Origin: Lacrimispora saccharolytica
GTDB lineage: Bacteria; Bacillota; Clostridia; Lachnospirales; Lachnospiraceae
Length of the DNA stretch: 64,000 bases
Direction of reading: 5' to 3'
Assembly (NCBI GenBank): GCA_021531795.1
Contig: JADYUL010000001.1
Span: forward strand, 1 to 64,000
Shown: in pieces, positions 24,781-36,063 of the stretch
How positions within the stretch are numbered: the stretch's first letter is position 1
How the letters are laid out: every line of letters starts with the position of its first letter
Notes under the pieces: model-generated
Told to the model about the DNA's origin: nothing
Seen by the model: the letters and a program-made list of their open reading frames with translations, nothing else
Database searches by the model: none
Position numbers and translations under genes: made by a program

Positions 24781-27700
24781 ATGGCTTTAACAAAGCAAGA
24801 AGGATATCAACCAATGACATTTGATGCCATCAAGATCGGTCTGGCATCACCTGAGAGAATCAGAGAGTGGTCAAGGGGTGAGGTAACAAAGCCTGAGACA
24901 ATAAATTACAGAACACTTAAGCCTGAAACAGATGGTCTTTTCTGTGAGAGGATCTTCGGACCCAGTAAGGATTGGGAGTGTCATTGCGGTAAATATAAGA
25001 AGATTCGCTATAAGGGCGTAATCTGTGACAGATGTGGTGTTGAGGTTACCAAGGCTAATGTTCGTAGAGAACGTATGGGACACATCGAGCTTGCAGCTCC
25101 CGTATCTCATATCTGGTACTTCAAGGGTATTCCCAGTCGTATGGGACTTATCCTTGATCTCTCACCAAGAGTACTTGAGAAAGTGCTTTACTTTGCTTCA
25201 TATATAGTACTTGATCCGGGCGACACAGGACTTGCATACAAGGCAGTTCTGTCTGAGAATGAGTGTATGGAGGCAAGAGAGAAGTTCGGTAACCGTTTCC
25301 GCGTGGGAATGGGTGCTGAAGCTATCAAGGAGCTTCTGCTTGCAATCGATCTTGATGAGGAAAGCAAGGAACTTAGAGAAAGCTTAGAGGACTCTTCAGG
25401 ACAGAAGAGAGCTAAGATAATCAAGAGACTTGAGGTTGTAGAGGCCTTCAAGGAGTCGGGCAATCAGCCTTCATGGATGATCCTTGACTGTATACCGGTA
25501 ATCCCACCCGATTTAAGACCTATGGTTCAGCTTGACGGTGGCAGATTCGCAACCTCTGACCTTAACGATCTTTACAGAAGAATCATTAACAGAAACAACC
25601 GTCTTAAGAGACTGCTTGAGCTTGGTGCTCCGGACATCATCGTTCGTAACGAGAAGAGAATGCTCCAGGAGGCAGTGGATGCACTTATTGATAACGGCAG
25701 ACGTGGCAGACCTGTAACAGGTCCCGGCAACAGAGCTCTTAAGTCGCTGTCAGATATGCTTAAGGGTAAGGGCGGACGTTTCCGTCAGAACCTCTTAGGT
25801 AAGCGTGTAGACTACTCAGGACGTTCGGTTATCGTAGTAGGTCCCGAACTTAAGATTTACCAGTGTGGTCTTCCCAAGGAGATGGCTATCGAACTGTTCA
25901 AGCCCTTCGTTATGAAGGAACTTGTAGGTCGTGGTATATCACAGAACATCAAGAATGCCAAGAAATTGGTTGAGAGACTGGATGCCTGTGTATGGGATGT
26001 GCTTGAGGATGTGATCAAGGAGCACCCCGTAATGCTTAACAGAGCTCCTACACTTCACAGACTTGGTATTCAGGCTTTCGAGCCAATCCTTGTAGAGGGT
26101 AAGGCTATTAAGCTTCATCCCCTTGTATGTACAGCCTTCAACGCCGACTTCGACGGAGACCAGATGGCTGTTCACCTTCCTCTGTCCGTAGAGGCACAGG
26201 CTGAGTGCAGATTCCTTCTTCTGTCACCCAACAACCTGCTTAAGCCTTCAGATGGTGGCCCGGTTGCCGTTCCTTCGCAGGATATGGTACTTGGTATTTA
26301 CTATCTCACTCAGGAGAGAGAGGGAGCCGTTGGTGAGGGCATGTGCTTCAAGAATCTGAATGAAGCAATTCTTGCTTATGAGAACAAGGCATGTACACTT
26401 CATTCAAGGATAAAAGTGCGAGTAACTAAGACAATAGATGGTGTAGAGAAGAGCGGCATTGTTGAGTCAACTCTCGGAAGATTCATCTTCAATGAGATTC
26501 TTCCTCAGGATCTTGGATTCGTAGACAGAAGCAATCCGGATAATGCCTTCCTTCTTGAAGTAGATTTCCATGTAGGCAAGAAGCAGCTCAAGAAGATTCT
26601 TGAGAGCGTAATCAACACTCATGGAGCAAGCATAACAGCTGAGGTTCTTGATAACATCAAGGCTACAGGTTATAAGTATTCTACAAGAGCAGCTATGACA
26701 GTATCCATTTCGGATATGACAGTACCTGCTTCCAAGCCTGAATTGCTTAAGAAAGCACAGGATACGGTTGATCTTATCTCTAATAACTTCCGTCGTGGAC
26801 TTATCACAGAGGAAGAGAGATACAGAGCAGTTGTTGATACATGGAATGAGATCGATGGAATCCTTACCAAGGATCTGTTAGACGGACTTGATAAGTATAA
26901 CAACATCTTCATGATGGCTGACTCAGGTGCCCGTGGTTCCAACCAGCAGATCAAGCAGCTCGCCGGTATGAGAGGTCTTATGGCTGATACAACCGGACGT
27001 ACTATCGAGCTTCCTATCAAGTCTAACTTCCGTGAGGGTCTTGACGTACTTGAGTACTTCATGTCAGCGCACGGAGCAAGAAAGGGTCTGTCAGATACAG
27101 CTCTTCGTACTGCCGACTCAGGTTACCTTACACGTCGAATGGTTGATGTTTCTCAGGAACTTATCATCCGCGATATGGACTGCTGTGAAGGCAGAGACGA
27201 GATCTACGGTATGACCGTTAAGGCATTTACCGAAGGCAAGGAAATGATCGAGAGCCTGAAGGATCGAATCACAGGAAGATATTCATGTGAAGAAATCAAG
27301 GATGGCAATGGTGATGTGATCGTTAAGAAGAATCATATGATCACACCATCAAGAGCAAAGAGAATAATTGACAGTGGCATTGAGGAGGTTAAGATTCGTA
27401 CTATCCTTACATGTCATTCACATAACGGCATCTGTTCTAAGTGCTACGGTGCCAACATGGCAACCGGTGAGGCCGTACAGGTCGGCGAGGCTGTAGGTAT
27501 CATCGCAGCTCAGTCAATCGGTGAGCCCGGTACACAGCTTACAATGAGAACCTTCCATACAGGTGGTGTTGCCGGTGACGATATCACTCAGGGTCTTCCC
27601 AGAGTTGAGGAGCTCTTCGAGGCAAGAAAGCCCAAGGGACTTGCAATTATTGCAGAGTTCGGCGGCAAGGTTGAGATCAGAGACACCAAGAAGAAGCGTG

Positions 27701-28437
27701 AAATTGTAATCACCAATGAAGAGACCGGAGAGAGCAAGACCTACCTTATTCCTTACGGTTCACGTATCAAGGTGCTTGATGGAGCAATACTTGAGGCGGG
27801 TGACGAGCTTACAGAGGGTTCTATCAATCCTCATGACCTCCTTAAGATTAAGGGTGTCAGAGCTGTACAGGATTACATGCTTCGCGAGGTTCAGAGAGTA
27901 TACCGTCTTCAGGGTGTTGATATCGCCGATAAGCATATCGAGGTTATTGTAAGACAGATGCTTAAGAAGATTCGTGTTGAGGAGAGCGGTGACGCTGAGG
28001 TACTTCCCGGTACACTCATGGATGCACTTGACTTCGAGGAGACAGTACTTGCACTTGAAGCTGAGGGCAAGACACCTCCGACAGGCACACAGATCATGCT
28101 TGGTATTACCAAGGCAGCTCTTGCGACAGATTCATTCCTGTCAGCGGCTTCGTTCCAGGAGACCACCAAGGTTCTTACCGAAGCAGCTATTAAGGGTAAG
28201 GTTGATCGCCTGGTTGGCCTTAAGGAGAATGTTATCATCGGTAAGCTGATTCCTGCAGGTACAGGTATGAAGCGTTACAGAGATGTTAAGCTTTCAACTG
28301 ATTATAAGCTTTCTGATACAATTGATTTCTCAGACGATTTCGAGGACACAGAAGTAATTGATGAGATCGAAGAACTTGAAGAGATTGATGTAAATGACGA
28401 GGCTGTAACAGAAGCTGTTGAGACAACAGAAGAATAA
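24781..28437 (+). CDS. rpoC: RNA polymerase beta' subunit
   Basis: 1218 residues. The N-terminal zinc site ([23 protein letters not shown]), the catalytic triad of Asp in [12 protein letters not shown], the trigger loop region ([29 protein letters not shown]-type [31 protein letters not shown]) and the second Zn site ([13 protein letters not shown]) are all present. AGGAGG precedes the ATG; 33 nt after rpoB. It has a short acidic C-terminal tail. A strong terminator follows, and the usual rpsL-rpsG-fusA-tuf genes do not. Confidence 0.98.
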   Translation: MALTKQEGYQPMTFDAIKIGLASPERIREWSRGEVTKPETINYRTLKPETDGLFCERIFGPSKDWECHCGKYKKIRYKGVICDRCGVEVTKANVRRERMGHIELAAPVSHIWYFKGIPSRMGLILDLSPRVLEKVLYFASYIVLDPGDTGLAYKAVLSENECMEAREKFGNRFRVGMGAEAIKELLLAIDLDEESKELRESLEDSSGQKRAKIIKRLEVVEAFKESGNQPSWMILDCIPVIPPDLRPMVQLDGGRFATSDLNDLYRRIINRNNRLKRLLELGAPDIIVRNEKRMLQEAVDALIDNGRRGRPVTGPGNRALKSLSDMLKGKGGRFRQNLLGKRVDYSGRSVIVVGPELKIYQCGLPKEMAIELFKPFVMKELVGRGISQNIKNAKKLVERLDACVWDVLEDVIKEHPVMLNRAPTLHRLGIQAFEPILVEGKAIKLHPLVCTAFNADFDGDQMAVHLPLSVEAQAECRFLLLSPNNLLKPSDGGPVAVPSQDMVLGIYYLTQEREGAVGEGMCFKNLNEAILAYENKACTLHSRIKVRVTKTIDGVEKSGIVESTLGRFIFNEILPQDLGFVDRSNPDNAFLLEVDFHVGKKQLKKILESVINTHGASITAEVLDNIKATGYKYSTRAAMTVSISDMTVPASKPELLKKAQDTVDLISNNFRRGLITEEERYRAVVDTWNEIDGILTKDLLDGLDKYNNIFMMADSGARGSNQQIKQLAGMRGLMADTTGRTIELPIKSNFREGLDVLEYFMSAHGARKGLSDTALRTADSGYLTRRMVDVSQELIIRDMDCCEGRDEIYGMTVKAFTEGKEMIESLKDRITGRYSCEEIKDGNGDVIVKKNHMITPSRAKRIIDSGIEEVKIRTILTCHSHNGICSKCYGANMATGEAVQVGEAVGIIAAQSIGEPGTQLTMRTFHTGGVAGDDITQGLPRVEELFEARKPKGLAIIAEFGGKVEIRDTKKKREIVITNEETGESKTYLIPYGSRIKVLDGAILEAGDELTEGSINPHDLLKIKGVRAVQDYMLREVQRVYRLQGVDIADKHIEVIVRQMLKKIRVEESGDAEVLPGTLMDALDFEETVLALEAEGKTPPTGTQIMLGITKAALATDSFLSAASFQETTKVLTEAAIKGKVDRLVGLKENVIIGKLIPAGTGMKRYRDVKLSTDYKLSDTIDFSDDFEDTEVIDEIEELEEIDVNDEAVTEAVETTEE

Positions 28438-28449
28438 TCAATAACATAG

Positions 28450-28485
28450 TTTTGACCCGTGACCTTCACGGGTCAAAATTTTTTT
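28450..28485 (+). terminator. Terminator after rpoC
   Basis: TTTTGACCCGTG (28450-28461) and CACGGGTCAAAA (28467-28478), a 12-bp stem with a 5-nt loop, followed by a run of T. Confidence 0.95.
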
Positions 28486-28494
28486 AAAAAGTAC

Positions 28495-28523
28495 TTGCAT
28501 TTATTGAAATAGATGTGTATACT
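28495..28523 (+). promoter_or_regulatory. Promoter of the S10 operon
   Basis: TTGCAT (28495-28500), 17 nt, TATACT (28518-28523), with TG one base upstream of the -10 box. Confidence 0.8.
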
Positions 28524-28529
28524 ATTCAT

Positions 28530-28770
28530 TGCTGTGACATGATAGCTATGAAGCGTGAGGTTGCTACCAGTCGAGAGGCCCGGTAGGTTTTCCGTGGAGC
28601 GAAGGTCATGTAGAAACTGACGACAAGTCACTGTACCAGATAGTCTTAATTTTTTTAAGAAACACCGTGTGGAAGGCTTAGGTTTTCCGGATGAGATGAT
28701 TTAGGACACACACGGAAAAGTGTACAGTCACCGCTTGTCGTACTTGTAATCAAAAGTGCGAAAAGGAGGC
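28530..28770 (+). promoter_or_regulatory. Long structured leader of the S10 operon
   Basis: About 250 nt separate the promoter from rpsJ. They contain several complementary segments (GCTACC/GGTAGG near 28562-28590, CCGTGTG/CACACGG near 28666-28717, ACTTTT/AAAAGT close to the start codon at about 28753-28777) and a U-rich run after CTTAA near 28650-28660 that could be an attenuator. An autogenous ribosomal-protein leader is likely by position; I do not recognise a named class. Confidence 0.5.
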
Positions 28771-28780
28771 GACTTTTTTT

Positions 28781-29101
28781 ATGGCAAACCAGGTAATGAG
28801 AATTACACTCAAGGCATATGAGCATCAGCTTGTAGATGCTTCTGCCAAGAAAATCATCGAGACAGTTAAGAAGACAGGATCACAGGTAAGTGGACCGGTA
28901 CCTCTTCCTACTAAGAGAGAGGTTGTAACAATCCTTAGAGCTACACATAAGTATAAGGATTCAAGAGAGCAGTTCGAGCAGAGAACTCATAAGAGACTTA
29001 TCGACATCATTGCTCCCACACAGAAGACTGTTGATGCTCTTCAGAGACTCGAGATGCCGGCAGGTGTTTATATCGACATTAAGATGAAGAACAACAAGTA
29101 A
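28781..29101 (+). CDS. rpsJ: Ribosomal protein uS10
   Basis: 106 residues. Also called NusE: part of the 30S head and of the NusB antitermination complex. Signature [14 protein letters not shown] segment ([41 protein letters not shown]). AGGAGG lies upstream in a T-rich context. First gene of the S10 operon. Confidence 0.97.
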   Translation: MANQVMRITLKAYEHQLVDASAKKIIETVKKTGSQVSGPVPLPTKREVVTILRATHKYKDSREQFEQRTHKRLIDIIAPTQKTVDALQRLEMPAGVYIDIKMKNNK

Positions 29102-29265
29102 GAATGATTGATCTTCCTTATATATATGTAAGGATTGATTATAACCGGTAATACACAGCATATACCGGGAAGTAACTATTAACCCTCTACTAGAATGGAT
29201 GTCCAATGAGTAGATATGATCAGCAGATTACTTAAGTCATCCCGCTGTAGAACAAAGGAGGAAAA
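29102..29265 (+). promoter_or_regulatory. Structured 164-nt gap between rpsJ and rplC
   Basis: Such a gap is unusual here, as the other genes of the operon are mostly 10-60 nt apart. CCTTA...TAAGG (about 29116-29133) and CCGGTA...TACCGG (about 29145-29169) are clean hairpins. No coding frame. A regulatory or processing site is inferred. Confidence 0.4.
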
Positions 29266-29949
29266 ATGAAGAAAGCGATTTTAGCAACAAAGGTTGGTAT
29301 GACACAGATCTTCAATGAAGATGGTGTGCTCGTACCTGTAACAGTACTTGAGGCCGGACCTTGTGTAGTAACACAGGTTAAGACAGTAGAGAATGATGGC
29401 TACTCAGCAGTACAGGTTGGTTTCGGCGAGAAGAAGGAAAGAGTCGTAACCAAGGATAAGTCTGGTGTTAAGAGCGTAGCTCACAGACACGGCGTTAACA
29501 AGGCTGAGATGGGTCATTTCAATAAGGCAGGTGTTGGTCCTAAGAGATTCGTAAGAGAGTTCAGATTTGAGAACTCAGACGAGTATGCACTTGCACAGGA
29601 GATTAAGGCAGACATCTTCGAGGTTGGCGACAAGATCGATGCAACAGCAATCTCTAAGGGAAAAGGATTCCAGGGTGCTATCAAGAGACTTGGTCAGCAC
29701 AGAGGACCTATGAAGCACGGTTCTAAGTTCCATCGTCATCAGGGTTCTAACGGAGCATGTTCATCACCTTCAAGAGTATTCAAGGGTAAGGGAATGCCCG
29801 GTCACATGGGATCAGTTAAGGTTACAGTTCAGAACCTCGAGGTTGTAAGGGTAGACGCTGAGAAGAATCTTCTTCTTGTTAAGGGCGCTGTACCGGGACC
29901 AAAGAAGGCTTTGGTTACAATCAAAGAGACAACAAGAGCTGAGGCTTAA
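29266..29949 (+). CDS. rplC: Ribosomal protein uL3
   Basis: 227 residues, slightly longer than the 206-210 of many bacteria because of the C-terminal tail ([15 protein letters not shown]). Signature [30 protein letters not shown] contains the loop reaching the peptidyl-transferase centre. AAAGGAGG precedes the ATG. Confidence 0.97.
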   Translation: MKKAILATKVGMTQIFNEDGVLVPVTVLEAGPCVVTQVKTVENDGYSAVQVGFGEKKERVVTKDKSGVKSVAHRHGVNKAEMGHFNKAGVGPKRFVREFRFENSDEYALAQEIKADIFEVGDKIDATAISKGKGFQGAIKRLGQHRGPMKHGSKFHRHQGSNGACSSPSRVFKGKGMPGHMGSVKVTVQNLEVVRVDAEKNLLLVKGAVPGPKKALVTIKETTRAEA

Positions 29950-29975
29950 TAATACTGGAAGGAGGACCATTAAAG

Positions 29976-30599
29976 ATGGCAAACGTATCTTTATATAATA
30001 TGGAAGGTAAAGAAGTTGGAACAATTGAACTTTCAGATGCGATCTTCGGTGTTGAAGTTAATCAGCACTTAGTTCACATGGCAGTTGTTCAGCAGCTTGC
30101 TAATAATCGTCAGGGCACACAGAAGGCCAAGACACGTTCAGAAGTATCAGGTGGTGGAAGAAAGCCTTGGAGACAGAAGGGAACAGGTAGAGCAAGACAG
30201 GGTTCTACAAGATCTCCTCAGTGGACAGGCGGTGGAGTTGTATTCGCTCCCACACCCAGAGATTACTCATTCAAGCTTAACAAGAAGGAGAAGAGAGCAG
30301 CTCTTAAGAGTGCACTTTCAGACAAGCTTGCTAATGGCAACCTTATCGTAGTTGATAAGATTGAGATGAATGAGATCAAGACAAAGACATTCAAGACAAT
30401 GCTTGATAACCTTAAGGTTGTTGGCAAGTCACTCGTTGTAATCAATGACAATGACAAGAAGGTTGTTCTTTCAGCAAGAAACATCTTCGGTTGCAAGATG
30501 AGTCAGCCCGGAACAATCAATGTATATGACATCCTCAATGCTAAGACATTAGTTCTTACACAGGATGCCGTTAAGACTATCGAGGAGGTGTACGCATAA
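29976..30599 (+). CDS. rplD: Ribosomal protein uL4
   Basis: 207 residues. The extended tunnel loop is visible as KTRSEVSGGGRKPWRQKGTGRARQGSTRSPQWTGGGVVF. In enterobacteria L4 represses the S10 operon; whether it does so here is unknown. Its TAA overlaps the ATG of rplW by one base. Confidence 0.97.
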   Translation: MANVSLYNMEGKEVGTIELSDAIFGVEVNQHLVHMAVVQQLANNRQGTQKAKTRSEVSGGGRKPWRQKGTGRARQGSTRSPQWTGGGVVFAPTPRDYSFKLNKKEKRAALKSALSDKLANGNLIVVDKIEMNEIKTKTFKTMLDNLKVVGKSLVVINDNDKKVVLSARNIFGCKMSQPGTINVYDILNAKTLVLTQDAVKTIEEVYA

Positions 30600-30898
30600 T
30601 GGCAGACGTAAAGTACTATGACGTAATCCTTAAGCCGGTTGTTACTGAGAAGAGCATGGCCGGTATGGGTGATAAGAAGTATACATTCCTTGTTCATCCC
30701 GATGCTACCAAGACAATGATCAAGGAAGCTGTTGAGAAGATGTTCGAGGGAACTAAGGTTGCTAGTGTTAACACAATGAACCTTGATGGCAAGACAAAGC
30801 GTCGCGGACTTAAGGTAGGCAAGACTGCTAAGACTAAGAAGGCAGTTGTGAAGCTTACAGAGGACAGCAAGGACATTGAGATTTTTGCAGGTCTTTAA
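30599..30898 (+). CDS. rplW: Ribosomal protein uL23
   Basis: 99 residues. KYYDVILKPVVTEKSMAGMGDKKYTFLVHPDATKTMIKEAVEKMF is the L23 core at the tunnel exit, the docking site for trigger factor and SRP. GAGGTG upstream, coupled to rplD. Confidence 0.97.
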   Translation: MADVKYYDVILKPVVTEKSMAGMGDKKYTFLVHPDATKTMIKEAVEKMFEGTKVASVNTMNLDGKTKRRGLKVGKTAKTKKAVVKLTEDSKDIEIFAGL

Positions 30899-30957
30899 TT
30901 AACCGCCAACTATGTGCAGGACAAGCACGATAACAAACAAGTAAAGGAGAAAATATC

Positions 30958-31803
30958 ATGGGAATTAAGACATATAACCCATATACACCGTCCAGAAGAA
31001 ACATGACAGGTTCTGACTTTGCTGAGATTACAAAGACTGCTCCGGAGAAGAGCTTATGTACATCAGTTAAGAAGAACGCAGGACGTAATAACCAGGGTAA
31101 GATTACTGTTAGACACCAGGGTGGTGGAAACAGAAGAAAGTACAGATTGATCGACTTCAAGCGTAATTCCAAGGATGGAATTCCTGCAACAGTTAAGTCA
31201 ATCGAGTACGATCCTAACAGAACAGCTAATATCGCACTTATCTGCTATGCAGATGGTGAGAAGGCATACATCCTTGCTCCTGAAGGACTTAAGGTTGGTC
31301 AGCAGATTATGAATGGTGCTGATGCGGAAGTTAGAGTTGGTAACTGCTTACCTCTTGCTAACATTCCTGTAGGTACAATGATTCATAACATTGAGCTTTA
31401 TCCCGGAAAGGGCGGCCAGTTAGTAAGATCTGCAGGTAATGCAGCTCAGTTAATGGCTAAGGAAGGTAAGTATGCAACACTTCGTCTCCCTTCAGGCGAG
31501 ATGAGAATGGTTCCTATTATCTGCCGTGCTACAATCGGTGTTGTTGGCAATGGTGATCACAACCTTATCAATATCGGTAAGGCAGGACGTAAGCGTCACA
31601 TGGGTATCAGACCTACAGTTCGTGGTTCGGTTATGAACCCTAACGACCATCCACACGGTGGTGGTGAAGGTAGAGCACCTATCGGACGTCCGGGTCCTTG
31701 TACACCATGGGGTAAGCCAGCACTTGGTCTTAAGACACGTAAGAAGAAGAAAGCTTCTAATAAGCTTATTGTAAGAAGAAGAGACGGTAGAGCTATTAAG
31801 TAA
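30958..31803 (+). CDS. rplB: Ribosomal protein uL2
   Basis: 281 residues. [28 protein letters not shown] (RNA-binding) and the catalytic-centre His segment [32 protein letters not shown] are conserved. AAGGAG precedes the ATG. Confidence 0.97.
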   Translation: MGIKTYNPYTPSRRNMTGSDFAEITKTAPEKSLCTSVKKNAGRNNQGKITVRHQGGGNRRKYRLIDFKRNSKDGIPATVKSIEYDPNRTANIALICYADGEKAYILAPEGLKVGQQIMNGADAEVRVGNCLPLANIPVGTMIHNIELYPGKGGQLVRSAGNAAQLMAKEGKYATLRLPSGEMRMVPIICRATIGVVGNGDHNLINIGKAGRKRHMGIRPTVRGSVMNPNDHPHGGGEGRAPIGRPGPCTPWGKPALGLKTRKKKKASNKLIVRRRDGRAIK

Positions 31804-31817
31804 TAGGAGGAAATAAA

Positions 31818-32099
31818 ATGGCTAGATCACTTAAAAAGGGTCCATTCGCAGATGCAAGCCTACTTAAGGCAGTTGACGCTATGAACGCTTCAGGTAATAA
31901 GACTGTTATCAAGACATGGTCACGTCGTTCAACAATTTTCCCTTCATTCGTTGGACACACAATTGCTGTTCACGACGGAAGAAAGCATGTTCCTGTATAT
32001 GTTACAGAGGATATGGTTGGACATAAGCTCGGTGAGTTCGTTGCTACAAGAACTTACAGAGGACATGTTAAGGATGAGAGAAAGTCAAAGTCAAAGTAA
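31818..32099 (+). CDS. rpsS: Ribosomal protein uS19
   Basis: 93 residues. [21 protein letters not shown] start and [25 protein letters not shown] end are those of S19 in the 30S head. AGGAGG 8 nt upstream. Confidence 0.97.
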   Translation: MARSLKKGPFADASLLKAVDAMNASGNKTVIKTWSRRSTIFPSFVGHTIAVHDGRKHVPVYVTEDMVGHKLGEFVATRTYRGHVKDERKSKSK

Positions 32100-32140
32100 T
32101 TAACGTAGGCCGCATAAATCTGAAAGGAGGATTTACCTAA

Positions 32141-32527
32141 ATGGCTAAAGGACATAGATCCCAGATTAAGAGGGAGAGAAATGCTAATAAGGATACAAGA
32201 CCTTCAGCAAAGCTGTCATACGCTAGAGTATCAGTTCAGAAGGCTTGCTTCGTACTTGATGCAATAAGAGGTAAGGATGTGAATACAGCACTTGGTATTC
32301 TTGCTTACAACCCCAGATATGCATCATCTGTAATTAAGAAGTTACTTGAGTCAGCAATTGCTAATGCTGAGAATAACAATGGAATGAATCGCGACAATCT
32401 CTACATTGCAACTTGTTACGCAGACAAGGGACCGACAATGAAGAGAGTAAGACCTAGAGCACAGGGTAGAGCTTACAGGATCGAGAAGAGAATGAGCAAT
32501 ATCACAATCGTGCTTGACGAAAGATAG
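32141..32527 (+). CDS. rplV: Ribosomal protein uL22
   Basis: 128 residues. Core [27 protein letters not shown] and the tunnel hairpin [33 protein letters not shown] are present. A basic N-terminal extension ([17 protein letters not shown]) makes it longer than the 110-residue norm, a usual trait of Clostridia. AAAGGAGG precedes the ATG. Confidence 0.97.
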   Translation: MAKGHRSQIKRERNANKDTRPSAKLSYARVSVQKACFVLDAIRGKDVNTALGILAYNPRYASSVIKKLLESAIANAENNNGMNRDNLYIATCYADKGPTMKRVRPRAQGRAYRIEKRMSNITIVLDER

Positions 32528-32540
32528 GAAGGAGAACGTT

Positions 32541-33209
32541 ATGGGACAGAAAGTTAATCCTCATGGTCTGAGAGTTGGCGTTATCAAGGATTGGGATTCT
32601 AAGTGGTATGCAGACGCAGAGTTTTCAGACTATCTTGTTGAAGATTACAATATCAGAAAGTTTCTGAAGAAGAAGTTATATGCTGCCGGTGTTTCTAAGA
32701 TCGAAATCGAGAGAGCATCAGACAGAGTAAAGGTTATCATCTATACCGCTAAGCCCGGCGTGGTTATCGGTAAGGGTGGCCAGGAAATCGAAGTAACTAA
32801 GGCTGAGCTTGCTAAGCTTACAGACAAGAAGGTTTTAGTTGATATTAAGGAAATTAAGAGACCTGACAAGGACGCTCAGCTCGTAGCAGAGAACATCGCA
32901 GGTCAGCTTGAGAATCGTGTATCATTCAGACGTGCCATGAAGTCTACAATGGGTAGAACAATGAAGGCAGGAGCTCTTGGAATCAAGACCAGTGTATCAG
33001 GTCGTCTCGGCGGTGCTGATATGGCTCGTACAGAGTTCTACAGTGATGGTACTATTCCGCTTCAGACACTTAGAGCCGATATCGATTATGGTTTTGCTGA
33101 GGCAAACACCACATACGGTAAGGTAGGTGTTAAGGTTTGGATCTATAAGGGTGAGGTTCTTCCAAGCAAGAACAAGGAAGAGAAGGCCCTGGAAGGGAGC
33201 GATAAATAA
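32541..33209 (+). CDS. rpsC: Ribosomal protein uS3
   Basis: 222 residues. [24 protein letters not shown] start, KH domain with [15 protein letters not shown], and the C-terminal [52 protein letters not shown] mRNA-entry region. AAGGAG before the ATG at 32541, which is preferred to an in-frame TTG at 32514. Its TAA overlaps the rplP start. Confidence 0.97.
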   Translation: MGQKVNPHGLRVGVIKDWDSKWYADAEFSDYLVEDYNIRKFLKKKLYAAGVSKIEIERASDRVKVIIYTAKPGVVIGKGGQEIEVTKAELAKLTDKKVLVDIKEIKRPDKDAQLVAENIAGQLENRVSFRRAMKSTMGRTMKAGALGIKTSVSGRLGGADMARTEFYSDGTIPLQTLRADIDYGFAEANTTYGKVGVKVWIYKGEVLPSKNKEEKALEGSDK

Positions 33210-33646
33210 TGTTAATGCCAAAGAGAGTTAAGCACCGCAAGCAGTTCCGTGGTTCCATGGCTGGTAAGGCGCTTAGAGGAAATACAATTTGCAATGGTGA
33301 TTTCGGTCTTGTAGCTCTTGAGCCTTGCTGGATCAAGTCAAATCAGATCGAGGCAGCCAGAATTGCTATGACACGTTACACAAAGCGTGGTGGTAAGGTT
33401 TGGATTAAGATTTTCCCTGACAAGCCTGTTACAGTTAAGCCTCTTGGTACTCGTATGGGTTCCGGAAAAGGTGCTGTAGATCGTTGGGTAGCTGTTGTTA
33501 AGCCGGGCAGAGTAATGTTCGAAATCGGCGGCGTATCAGAGGAAGTTGCAAGAGAGGCACTTCGTCTTGCTATGCACAAGCTCCCTGTTAAGTGTAAGAT
33601 TGCTTCTAAAGCAGATTTGGAAGGCGGTGTAGCAAATGAAAACTAG
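33209..33646 (+). CDS. rplP: Ribosomal protein uL16
   Basis: 145 residues. [13 protein letters not shown] start, [39 protein letters not shown], and [26 protein letters not shown]. It starts on the TAATG overlap with rpsC. It overlaps rpmC by 11 nt at its 3' end. Confidence 0.97.
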   Translation: MLMPKRVKHRKQFRGSMAGKALRGNTICNGDFGLVALEPCWIKSNQIEAARIAMTRYTKRGGKVWIKIFPDKPVTVKPLGTRMGSGKGAVDRWVAVVKPGRVMFEIGGVSEEVAREALRLAMHKLPVKCKIASKADLEGGVANEN

Positions 33647-33839
33647 TAAGTATGTACAGGACTTAAATAGCAAGTCTGCTGCAGAGCTTAATAACGAGCT
33701 GGTAGCTGCTAAGAAAGAGTTATTTAACCTTAGATTCCAGAATGCAACTAATCAGTTAGACAATACTGCAAGAATTAAGGAAGTTCGTAAGAACATCGCA
33801 CGTATTCAGACAGTAATAACTCAGAAGAGTGCACAGTAA
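33636..33839 (+). CDS. rpmC: Ribosomal protein uL29
   Basis: 67 residues, two helices forming the usual coiled hairpin ([44 protein letters not shown]). It begins inside the 3' end of rplP, after GAAGGCGG. Confidence 0.96.
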   Translation: MKTSKYVQDLNSKSAAELNNELVAAKKELFNLRFQNATNQLDNTARIKEVRKNIARIQTVITQKSAQ

Positions 33840-33873
33840 GAGTTGATTAGTTACTTTGGAAAGGAGATAAACC

Positions 33874-34128
33874 GTGGAAAGAAATTTGAGAAAGACTCGT
33901 TCCGGTAAGGTTGTTAGCAATAAGATGGACAAGACAATCGTTGTTGCTATCGAGGATAATGTTAAGCATCCCTTAATCGGAAAGATTGTCAAGAGAACAT
34001 ATAAGCTTAAGGCACATGATGAGAACAATGAGTGCCAGATCGGTGACATTGTTAAGGTTATGGAGACAAGACCTATCTCTAAGGATAAGAGATGGAGACT
34101 TGTCGAGATCGTAGAGAAGGCAAAATAA
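33874..34128 (+). CDS. rpsQ: Ribosomal protein uS17
   Basis: 84 residues; OB-fold core [18 protein letters not shown] and [39 protein letters not shown]. The start is GTG (33874), with AAAGGAG 6-8 nt upstream; no ATG gives a complete N-terminus. Confidence 0.96.
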   Translation: MERNLRKTRSGKVVSNKMDKTIVVAIEDNVKHPLIGKIVKRTYKLKAHDENNECQIGDIVKVMETRPISKDKRWRLVEIVEKAK

Positions 34129-34165
34129 TTGTGAGCTACTGCTCACTCTTGGAAGGAGATTAAGC

Positions 34166-34534
34166 ATGATTCAGCAGGAAAGCAGACTTAAGGTTGCTGA
34201 TAATACAGGTGCTAAGGAATTACTCTGCATCCGTGTTATGGGCGGCTCAACAAGAAGATATGCTAACATTGGCGATATCATCGTAGCCAGTGTCAAAGAT
34301 GCAACACCAGGCGGCGTTGTTAAGAAGGGTGATGTTGTTAAAGCTGTTGTAGTTCGTACTGTTAAGGGCGCACGTCGTAAGGACGGCTCTTACATCAAAT
34401 TCGACGAGAATGCTGCAGTTATAATCAAAGATGATTTAACTCCAAAAGGAACACGTATTTTTGGACCTGTAGCAAGAGAACTTCGTGAGAAGCAGTTCAT
34501 GAAGATCGTATCTCTTGCTCCGGAAGTATTATAG
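34166..34534 (+). CDS. rplN: Ribosomal protein uL14
   Basis: 122 residues. [28 protein letters not shown] start and [43 protein letters not shown] end. AAGGAG before the ATG. Confidence 0.97.
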   Translation: MIQQESRLKVADNTGAKELLCIRVMGGSTRRYANIGDIIVASVKDATPGGVVKKGDVVKAVVVRTVKGARRKDGSYIKFDENAAVIIKDDLTPKGTRIFGPVARELREKQFMKIVSLAPEVL

Positions 34535-34544
34535 GAGGTGCGGC

Positions 34545-34856
34545 ATGGCAACATTGAAGATTAAGAAGGGTGACACAGTTAAGGTCATTGCCGGTAAGGA
34601 TAACGGTAAGGAAGGCAAGGTCGTATCTGTAGATCCTAAGAACGGTAAGGTTGTAGTTGAGGGTGTTAATGTTGTTAAGAAGCATACAAAACCTTCTATG
34701 GCCAACCAGAACGGCGGAATCATTACAAAGGAAGCTCCTATTGATGCTTCAAACGTAATGTACGTTCATAAGGGAAAGACAACAAGAATCGGATTCAAGA
34801 TGGAAAACGATAAGAAGGTTCGCTTCGCTAAGTCAACTGGCGACGTAATCGACTAA
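34545..34856 (+). CDS. rplX: Ribosomal protein uL24
   Basis: 103 residues. KOW motif [36 protein letters not shown] near the N-terminus, which starts assembly of the large subunit. The ATG at 34545 follows AGGAGGTG. Confidence 0.96.
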   Translation: MATLKIKKGDTVKVIAGKDNGKEGKVVSVDPKNGKVVVEGVNVVKKHTKPSMANQNGGIITKEAPIDASNVMYVHKGKTTRIGFKMENDKKVRFAKSTGDVID

Positions 34857-34878
34857 TCAAGGAAGGAGGACATTGTTC

Positions 34879-35421
34879 GTGAGTAGATTAAAAGATCAGT
34901 ACAACAACGAAATCGTTGATGCACTCATTAAGAAATTTGGATATAAGAACAGAATGCAGGTTCCTAAGCTTGATAAGATCGTCGTTAATATGGGCGTAGG
35001 TGAGGCTAAGGAGAATGCTAAGGTTCTTGAAGCAGCTGTTAAGGATCTTGAGACCATCACAGGTCAGAAGGCCATCCTTACAAAGGCTAAGAACTCAATC
35101 GCTAACTTCAAGATTCGTGAGGGTATGCCTATCGGATGTAAGGTTACACTTCGTGGTGAGAGAATGTATGAGTTCTTAGATCGTCTTGTAAACCTTGCAC
35201 TGCCACGTGTACGTGACTTTAGAGGTATCAACCCTAATTCATTCGATGGCAGAGGTAATTACGCATTAGGTATCAAGGAGCAGATTATCTTCCCTGAGAT
35301 CGAGTATGACAAGATCGATAAGGTTAGAGGTATGGATATTATCTTTGTTACAACTGCTAAGACAGACGAGGAGGCTAAGGAGCTGTTAACACAGTTCAAC
35401 ATGCCCTTCGCTAAGAACTAA
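34879..35421 (+). CDS. rplE: Ribosomal protein uL5
   Basis: 180 residues. [40 protein letters not shown] and GAKVTLRG-like ([31 protein letters not shown]). It binds 5S rRNA. A GTG start at 34879 is chosen because GGAGG (34865-34869) lies 9 nt away; a TTG at 34873 is too close. Confidence 0.95.
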   Translation: MSRLKDQYNNEIVDALIKKFGYKNRMQVPKLDKIVVNMGVGEAKENAKVLEAAVKDLETITGQKAILTKAKNSIANFKIREGMPIGCKVTLRGERMYEFLDRLVNLALPRVRDFRGINPNSFDGRGNYALGIKEQIIFPEIEYDKIDKVRGMDIIFVTTAKTDEEAKELLTQFNMPFAKN

Positions 35422-35450
35422 TTCGTGATTCACCATAAGGAGGAAATAAG

Positions 35451-35636
35451 ATGGCAAAGACATCTATGAAGATTAAGCAGCAGCGTCCACAGAAGTTCTC
35501 TACAAGAGAATATACACGCTGCAATATCTGTGGCCGTCCTCATTCTGTACTTAGAAAGTACGGAATCTGCAGAGTGTGCTTCAGAGAGTTAGCATATAAG
35601 GGACAGATCCCCGGCGTAAAGAAGGCTAGTTGGTAA
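35451..35636 (+). CDS. rpsN: Ribosomal protein uS14, zinc-binding type
   Basis: 61 residues with a CNIC-x13-CRVC zinc site ([39 protein letters not shown]). This is the short, Zn-containing paralogue typical of Gram-positives (also called rpsZ). AGGAGG before the ATG. Confidence 0.97.
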   Translation: MAKTSMKIKQQRPQKFSTREYTRCNICGRPHSVLRKYGICRVCFRELAYKGQIPGVKKASW

Positions 35637-35649
35637 AGGAGGCAAACAA

Positions 35650-36051
35650 ATGACAATGAGCGATCCAATTGCAGATATGCTTACAAGAATCCGTAACGCA
35701 AATACTGCAAAGCATGATACAGTAGACGTTCCTGCATCTAAGATGAAGTTAGCTATTGCCAACATCCTTGTAGATGAGGGATATATTGCAAAGTATGATA
35801 TTGTTGAGAATGGTGCATTCAAGACTATCCATATTACACTTAAGTATGGCGCAAACAAGAACGAGAAGATCATTACAGGATTAAAGAGAATCTCTAAGCC
35901 CGGTCTTCGTGTTTACGCTAACAAGGATGAGCTTCCTAAGGTTCTTGGCGGACTTGGAACAGCTATCATCTCAACTAATCAGGGAGTTATTACAGACAAG
36001 GAAGCAAGAAAGCTTGGCGTAGGCGGAGAGGTTCTTGCATTTATCTGGTAA
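35650..36051 (+). CDS. rpsH: Ribosomal protein uS8
   Basis: 133 residues. [15 protein letters not shown] start and the C-terminal [37 protein letters not shown]8 is the known autoregulator of the spc operon in E. coli. AAAGGAGG is 6 nt from the ATG at 35650. Confidence 0.97.
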   Translation: MTMSDPIADMLTRIRNANTAKHDTVDVPASKMKLAIANILVDEGYIAKYDIVENGAFKTIHITLKYGANKNEKIITGLKRISKPGLRVYANKDELPKVLGGLGTAIISTNQGVITDKEARKLGVGGEVLAFIW

Positions 36052-36063
36052 GGAGGTACGGGC

